NCBI GenBank assembly: GCA_023387775.1
Contig: JAEWHN010000008.1
Coordinates: forward strand, 1 to 9,810
DNA length: 9,810 nt
Reading direction: 5' to 3'
From: Pseudomonadota bacterium
GTDB taxonomy: Bacteria; Pseudomonadota; Alphaproteobacteria; Rhizobiales; Rhizobiaceae
Shown: positions 5,019-9,810 of the stretch, piece after piece
Layout of the letters: each line of letters starts with the position of its first letter
How positions within the stretch are numbered: position 1 is the stretch's first letter
Notes under the pieces: generated by a model
The model's database searches: none
Told to the model about the DNA's origin: nothing
The model's input: only the letters and a program-made list of their open reading frames with translations
Position numbers and translations under genes: made by a program

Positions 5019-6455
5019 TCAGAAGAACGTCTTGGCGGCGGCTTCAGCCACGCGGCCGATCGGACCGGCGATCAGCGCGTAGAACAGGATGAAGACGCCG
5101 GACAGGCCGAGCACGAGGCGCAATTCGCCAGCCATCGGCACGAACCCGCCGACCGGCTCGTCGAACCACATGATCTTGATGATGCGCAGGTAATAGTATG
5201 CGCCCACCACCGAGGCCAGAACGCCGATCACCGCAAGCGCGTAGAGATTGGCGTTGATGGCGGCCAGGAACACGTACCACTTGGCCCAGAAGCCCGCGAG
5301 CGGCGGAATGCCGGCCAGCGAGAACATCAGGATGGTGAGGATGGTGGCCATCATCGGATTGGTGGTGGCAAGGCCGGCCAGATCGCCGATCTGCTCGACA
5401 TTGCCGTCCTTGCGGCGCATCGCGAGGATGAAGGCGAAGGTGCCGAGCGTCATGGCCAGGTAGATCAGCATGTAGATCACCACGCCGCGAACGCCGGCCT
5501 CGCTGTTTGCCGCCAGGCCAACCAGCGCGAAGCCGACATGGCCGATGGACGAATAAGCCATCAGGCGCTTGAAGTTGCGCTGGCCGATAGCCGCAAACGA
5601 GCCGAGCAGCATCGAAGCGATAGAGATGAAGACGACGATCTGCTGCCAGTCCGCCGCAATCGGCTCGAAGGCGGTCATGGTCACGCGCACCATCAGCGCC
5701 ATTGCGGCCATCTTCGGCGCCGAGGCGAAGAAGGTGGTCACAGGCGTGGGCGCACCCTCATAGACGTCGGGCGTCCACATGTGGAACGGCACGGCCGAGA
5801 TCTTGAAGGCAACGCCGGCAAGCACGAACACCAGGCCGAAGACGAGGCCGAGCTGACGCTCGGCGCCCGAAAGAGCGGCTGCGATCTGCTCGAAGCCGGT
5901 GTGGCCGGTGTAGCCGTAGACGAGGCTGATGCCGTAGAGCAGCATGCCCGAGGAGAGCGCGCCGAGCACGAAATACTTCAGGCCGGCTTCGGTCGAGCGC
6001 ACGCTGTCGCGGTTGATGGCGGCGACCACGTAGAGCGCGAGCGACTGCAGCTCGAGACCCATGTAGAGCGTGATCATGTTGTTGGCCGAGATCATCAGCA
6101 TCATGCCGGCGCTGGCCAGCAGGATCAGCACGGGATACTCGAACTTGTCGAACTTCTCCGCCTTGGCGAAACCAACGGACACGATCAGCGTCACCACCGA
6201 GCCGATGAGCATGAGGATCTTCATCAACTCCGCGAACGGATCGCTGACGAAGGCGCCATTGAACGCCTTGCCCTGCTCGCCGAAGAACACCATCCAGGCG
6301 CCGGCGCCGATCAGCACCGCCACGGCGAGGCCGGTGACGGTGGAATTGGCGCGCTCGCCCGAGAACACGCCGACCATCAGCAGCGCAAGCGCGCCAACCG
6401 CGATGATCAGCTCCGGCACGGCCAGAGAAAGACTCGAGTAAAGTTCCGGCGTCAT
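5019..6455 (-). CDS. nuoN: NADH-quinone oxidoreductase subunit N
   Basis: A 478-residue polytopic inner-membrane protein, full length for NuoN, one of the three antiporter-like subunits of complex I that translocate protons during NADH:quinone oxidoreduction. Hydrophobic segments run through nearly the whole chain, in keeping with about 14 helices. The charged residues of the proton channel are present: Glu135 in MGLELQSLAL, Lys218 in FKISAVPFHMWTPDVYEG, Lys248 in SAPKMAAM and Lys392 in FWAKWYVF. By alignment from memory these correspond to E. coli Glu133, Lys217, Lys247 and Lys395. ATG at 6455 is preceded by AGGGA with seven bases of spacing and lies 13 bases after the nuoM stop. Nothing suggests truncation or frameshift. 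Confidence 0.98.
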   Translation of the reverse strand: MTPELYSSLSLAVPELIIAVGALALLMVGVFSGERANSTVTGLAVAVLIGAGAWMVFFGEQGKAFNGAFVSDPFAELMKILMLIGSVVTLIVSVGFAKAEKFDKFEYPVLILLASAGMMLMISANNMITLYMGLELQSLALYVVAAINRDSVRSTEAGLKYFVLGALSSGMLLYGISLVYGYTGHTGFEQIAAALSGAERQLGLVFGLVFVLAGVAFKISAVPFHMWTPDVYEGAPTPVTTFFASAPKMAAMALMVRVTMTAFEPIAADWQQIVVFISIASMLLGSFAAIGQRNFKRLMAYSSIGHVGFALVGLAANSEAGVRGVVIYMLIYLAMTLGTFAFILAMRRKDGNVEQIGDLAGLATTNPMMATILTILMFSLAGIPPLAGFWAKWYVFLAAINANLYALAVIGVLASVVGAYYYLRIIKIMWFDEPVGGFVPMAGELRLVLGLSGVFILFYALIAGPIGRVAEAAAKTFF

Positions 6456-6468
6456 TTGCCCGTCCCTG

Positions 6469-7974
6469 TCAGTTCGCAGCCGCGGTCTGCGCGGCTTCGA
6501 GCGATACGGTGATGTTGTTGATCAGCGACTGCACCGAGGCAGCGGTCACGTCGAAGACCGGAGCCGGATAGACGCCGAAGAAGATGGTCAGCACGACCAG
6601 CGGATAGATGATCGCCTTCTCGCGGGCGGAGAGGTCGAGCATGCCCTTCAGGCTGTCCTTGGTCAGCGCACCGAAGATCACCTTGCGGTAGAGCCACAGC
6701 GCGTAACCGGCCGAAAGTATGACGCCCGTCGCCGCGAACAGCGCGACCCAGGTGTTAACCTTGAATACGCCGAGGATCGTCAGGAACTCGCCGATGAAGC
6801 CGCTGGTGCCCGGAAGGCCGACATTGGCCATGGTGAAGATCAGGAACACCACCGCATATTTAGGCATGTTGTTGACCAGGCCGCCATAAGCCGCGATCTC
6901 GCGGGTGTGCATGCGGTCGTAGATGACGCCGACGCACAGGAACAGCGCACCCGAGACCAGGCCGTGCGACAGCATCTGGAACAGCGATCCCTGGATGCCC
7001 TGGGTGTTCATGGCGAAGATGCCCATGGTGACGTAGCCCATGTGCGCGACCGACGAATAGGCGATCAGCTTCTTCATGTCCTCCTGCATCAGCGCCACCA
7101 GCGAGGTGTAGATGATGGCGATGACCGAGAGCGTGAAGACCAGCGGCTGGAAGTAGAGCGAAGCCTCCGGGAACATCGGCAGCGAGAAGCGCAGGAAGCC
7201 GTAGCCGCCCATCTTCAGGAGGATGGCGGCCAGGATGACCGAGCCGGCGGTGGGCGCTTCAACGTGGGCGTCCGGCAGCCAGGTGTGCACCGGCCACATC
7301 GGCATCTTCACCGCAAACGAGGCGAAGAAGGCCAGCCACAGCCAGGTCTGCATGTTGCCAGGGAAGCTGTGCGTCAGCAGCGTCGGAATGTCGGTGGTGC
7401 CGGCCTGCCAGAACATCGCCATGATGGCCAGCAGCATCAGCACCGAGCCGAGCAGCGTGTAGAGGAAGAACTTGAAGCTGGCATAGACGCGCCGCTTGCC
7501 GCCCCACACGCCGATGATGATGAACATCGGGATCAGGCCGCCTTCGAAGAAGACGTAGAACAGCACCAGGTCGAGCGCGCAGAACACGCCGATCATCAGC
7601 GTTTCCAGGATCAGGAACGCGATCATGTACGCCTTGACGCGCGTCTGGATCGAGTCCCAGCTGGCCAGGATGCTGAGCGGCATCAGGAAGGTCGTCAGGA
7701 TGACGAACAGCATCGAGATGCCATCGACGCCCATGTGATAGGAGATGCCCCTGTCGAGCCAGGCGACCTTCTCCACCATCTGGAAGCCAGGATTGGTGTT
7801 GTCGAACCCGGTCCAGATGAAAATGGACAGGATGAAGGTGAAGACGGTCGTCAGCAGCGCGACGTTACGGATGTTGCGTCGCGCAGCCTCGCTGTCGTCC
7901 CGGATCAGAAGGATCAGGAACGCGCCGACGAGCGGCAGGAATGTGACCGTAGAAAGAATAGGCCAATCGGTCAT
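6469..7974 (-). CDS. nuoM: NADH-quinone oxidoreductase subunit M
   Basis: A 501-residue antiporter-like inner-membrane subunit of complex I, full length, with about 14 hydrophobic segments. Channel residues are intact: Glu144 in VFFEGGLIPM, Lys223 in AVKMPMWPVHTWLPDAHVEA, Lys254 in LLKMGGYG, and Glu396 in GFIGEFL, equivalent to E. coli Glu144, Lys234, Lys265 and Glu407. The signature MKKLIAYSSVAHMGY (300-314) marks the conserved helix-8 region. ATG at 7974 is only three bases after the nuoL stop. The best binding site, GGGAG inside the nuoL end, is 13 bases upstream, farther than usual, so translation probably depends on ribosomes finishing nuoL. Confidence 0.98.
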   Translation of the reverse strand: MTDWPILSTVTFLPLVGAFLILLIRDDSEAARRNIRNVALLTTVFTFILSIFIWTGFDNTNPGFQMVEKVAWLDRGISYHMGVDGISMLFVILTTFLMPLSILASWDSIQTRVKAYMIAFLILETLMIGVFCALDLVLFYVFFEGGLIPMFIIIGVWGGKRRVYASFKFFLYTLLGSVLMLLAIMAMFWQAGTTDIPTLLTHSFPGNMQTWLWLAFFASFAVKMPMWPVHTWLPDAHVEAPTAGSVILAAILLKMGGYGFLRFSLPMFPEASLYFQPLVFTLSVIAIIYTSLVALMQEDMKKLIAYSSVAHMGYVTMGIFAMNTQGIQGSLFQMLSHGLVSGALFLCVGVIYDRMHTREIAAYGGLVNNMPKYAVVFLIFTMANVGLPGTSGFIGEFLTILGVFKVNTWVALFAATGVILSAGYALWLYRKVIFGALTKDSLKGMLDLSAREKAIIYPLVVLTIFFGVYPAPVFDVTAASVQSLINNITVSLEAAQTAAAN

Positions 7975-7977
7975 GGT

Positions 7978-9810
7978 CTAAAACGAGCTCCCGAGCATCA
8001 TCCAGGTGACGAGGGCGGCGACGCCGATCAGCATGACGAATGCATAGTGGTAGAGATATCCGGTCTGAAGCTTGACGACGCGGTTGGTGACATCGATCAC
8101 GCGGGCGGAAACCCCGTCCGGGCCGAGCCCGTCAATGATCGCGCCATCCCCCTTCTTCCAGAAAAAGGTGCCGAGCCGCTTGGCGGTCCTCACGAACAGG
8201 AAGTCGTACAGTTCATCGAAGTACCACTTGTTCAGCAGGAAGGCGTAGAGGCCGCGATGCTGGGCCGCGAGGTATTTCGGCGTCTCCGGCGAGCGGATGT
8301 AGAACTGCCAGGCGAACGCGAAGCCGATGATCATGGCCACGAAGGGCGACATCTTCACCCACATCGGCACGTCGTGAATCTCGTGCAGGATGTGGTTCTC
8401 CGGCAGCACGTAGAGCGCGGCCTTCCAGAACGCGTCGTAGCCCTCGCCGATGAACTGGTCGTGGAACACCACGCCGGCAAACAGCGCGCCAACGGCGAGC
8501 AGGAACAGCGGGATCAGCATCACCGGCGGCGATTCATGCACATGATGCATGACGTCGGCGGTGGCGCGCGGCTGACCGTGGAAGGTCATGAAGATCAGGC
8601 GCCACGAGTAGAAGCTGGTGAACACAGCCGCCACGACCAGGGCGATGAAGGCAAATCCGGCGGCCGGGTTGTGGCCGATGCCGGCGAAGGCGCCTTCGAC
8701 GATCGCATCCTTGGAGAAGAAGCCGGCGGTGCCGATGATGGTGGCTGGGATGCCGACGCCGGTAAGCGCGATCGTGCCGATGATCATCATCCAGTAGGTG
8801 GTCGGGATCAGCTTTCTCAAGCCGCCCATCTTGCGCATGTCCTGCTCGTCGGAAACGGCATGGATGACCGAGCCCGAGCCCAGGAACAGCAGCGCCTTGA
8901 AGAAGGCGTGCGTGAACAGGTGGAAGATGGCAGCGGAATAGAAGCCCATGCCCAGCGCCACAAACATGTAGCCGAGCTGCGAGCAAGTCGAATAGGCGAT
9001 GACGCGTTTGATGTCGTTCTGCACCAGGCCGACGGTCGCCGCGAAGAAGGCGGTGATCGCGCCGATGATGGTCACGACGATGAGCGCCGTGTGCGACAGT
9101 TCGAAGATCGGCGACAGGCGGGCCAGCATGAACACGCCGGCGGTCACCATGGTCGCCGCATGGATCAGCGCGGAAACCGGCGTCGGGCCTTCCATGGCGT
9201 CCGGCAGCCAGGTGTGCAGCGGAACCTGCGCCGACTTGCCCATCGCGCCCATGAAGAGCAGCAGGCAGATGGCGGTCAGCGCCCCGGCGCGGTCCAGCTC
9301 ATAGCCCAGGAAGTTGAACACGACGGCGGTGTTCTCAGCCGCGCCTTCAACCGGCACGTAAGTGGCGGCAGTTGCGAAGATCGTGTCGAAGTTGACCGAC
9401 CCGAACAGAAGGAACACGCCGGCGATACCGAGGAGGAAGCCGAAGTCGCCAACACGGTTGACGACGAAGGCCTTGATGGCGGCAGCGTTGGCCGACGGGC
9501 GCTTGTACCAGAAACCGATCAGCAGATAGGACGCCAGGCCCACGCCTTCCCAGCCGAAGAACATCTGCACCAGGTTGTTCGACGTCACCAGCATCAGCAT
9601 GGCGAAGGTGAACAGCGACAGATAGGCGAAGAAGCGCGGCCGATGCGGGTCGTGGTGCATGTAGCCGATCGAGTAGATGTGCACGAGCGCCGACACGGTG
9701 TTGACGACGACGAGCATGACCACCGTCAGCGTGTCGATGCGCAGCGCCCAGTCGGACTGCAGCGTGCCGGAATCGATGAAGCGCAGCAGCGGGACGCTGA
9801 AGGCCTCGGT
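7978..9810 (-). CDS. nuoL: NADH-quinone oxidoreductase subunit L, N-terminus outside window
   Basis: The open frame runs from the window edge (first codon 9810-9808) to the TAG at 7980-7978, giving 610 residues. A typical NuoL has roughly 650-670, so about 50 N-terminal residues are missing. The GTG at 9723 is not the start, since NuoL-like sequence (SDWALRIDTLTVVMLVVVNT) continues through it. NuoL is the distal antiporter-like proton-translocating subunit and carries the long lateral amphipathic helix. Conserved segments seen in order are VNTVSALVHIYSIGYM, FFGWEGVGLASYLLIGFWY with the helix-5 glutamate, MGKSAQVPLHTWLPDAMEGP with the channel lysine, ALIHAATMVTAGV, RVIAYSTCSQLGYM, FTHAFFKALLFLGSGS, and GFFSKDAIVE. 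The C-terminal part carries the predicted lateral helix and ends in a last membrane segment near YAFVMLIGVAALVTWMML. It is the first visible gene of the leftward run. Confidence 0.98.
   Translation of the reverse strand, partial: TEAFSVPLLRFIDSGTLQSDWALRIDTLTVVMLVVVNTVSALVHIYSIGYMHHDPHRPRFFAYLSLFTFAMLMLVTSNNLVQMFFGWEGVGLASYLLIGFWYKRPSANAAAIKAFVVNRVGDFGFLLGIAGVFLLFGSVNFDTIFATAATYVPVEGAAENTAVVFNFLGYELDRAGALTAICLLLFMGAMGKSAQVPLHTWLPDAMEGPTPVSALIHAATMVTAGVFMLARLSPIFELSHTALIVVTIIGAITAFFAATVGLVQNDIKRVIAYSTCSQLGYMFVALGMGFYSAAIFHLFTHAFFKALLFLGSGSVIHAVSDEQDMRKMGGLRKLIPTTYWMMIIGTIALTGVGIPATIIGTAGFFSKDAIVEGAFAGIGHNPAAGFAFIALVVAAVFTSFYSWRLIFMTFHGQPRATADVMHHVHESPPVMLIPLFLLAVGALFAGVVFHDQFIGEGYDAFWKAALYVLPENHILHEIHDVPMWVKMSPFVAMIIGFAFAWQFYIRSPETPKYLAAQHRGLYAFLLNKWYFDELYDFLFVRTAKRLGTFFWKKGDGAIIDGLGPDGVSARVIDVTNRVVKLQTGYLYHYAFVMLIGVAALVTWMMLGSSF

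Noticed and set aside
4245..6512. 755-codon plus-strand open frame antisense to nuoN and birA
   Set aside because: It overlies two intact, well-recognised genes. Its protein is rich in His, Arg, Asp, Glu and Gly with no family resemblance, which is typical of the antisense shadow of GC-rich membrane-protein genes.
9721..9723. GTG as the nuoL start
   Set aside because: The frame continues upstream with typical NuoL sequence to the window edge, so the real start is outside the window.

Overview
The window looks like chromosomal core sequence from an alphaproteobacterium of the order Hyphomicrobiales (Rhizobiales), probably a Mesorhizobium/Phyllobacteriaceae-type organism. The DNA is GC-rich. 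The gene order nuoL-nuoM-nuoN-birA-rnj-epimerase-DUF1467-proS is the one I know from rhizobia, and the ProRS is the short alphaproteobacterial form. The genus is an inference; no search was run.

Every protein gene lies on the minus strand, so reading in transcription order runs from high to low coordinates. At the right edge is nuoL (N-terminus outside the window, 9810-7978), followed by nuoM (7974-6469) and nuoN (6455-5019). These three are the antiporter-like proton-pumping membrane subunits of respiratory complex I. They are followed without a clear break by birA (biotin protein ligase, 5014-4190), rnj (ribonuclease J, 4093-2423), a methylmalonyl-CoA epimerase (2403-1999) and a small two-helix DUF1467 membrane protein (1994-1725). 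Gaps are 3, 13, 4, 96, 19 and 4 nt, so this reads as the tail of one nuo-led operon. The only spacer long enough for an internal promoter is the 96 nt before rnj.

The 858 nt between the DUF1467 gene and proS (867-1724) hold no convincing protein gene. They hold the most interesting element of the window: a plus-strand small-RNA candidate of about 150 nt (about 1148-1297), opposite in orientation to all the protein genes. It has a very good intrinsic terminator (8-bp stem, 8 T), internal pairing, and a possible promoter overlapped by a 17-bp dyad (1106-1122). Position and size fit the rhizobial alpha-r9 (Smr9C) sRNA family, which I recall lying next to proS; that assignment is from memory. The rest of the gap holds an AT-rich island with an 8-bp-stem hairpin (1360-1450), short repeats, and a degenerate hexamer tandem repeat just upstream of proS.

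At the left edge is the 5' half of proS (866-1, 288 codons seen), which charges tRNA-Pro. It is transcribed divergently from the sRNA. In short, the window couples energy metabolism (complex I), cofactor attachment (biotin), RNA processing (RNase J), propionyl-CoA metabolism (epimerase) and translation (ProRS), with one trans-acting-sRNA-like gene between them. I see no mobile elements, CRISPR arrays, tRNA or rRNA genes, and no exotic system beyond the sRNA locus.
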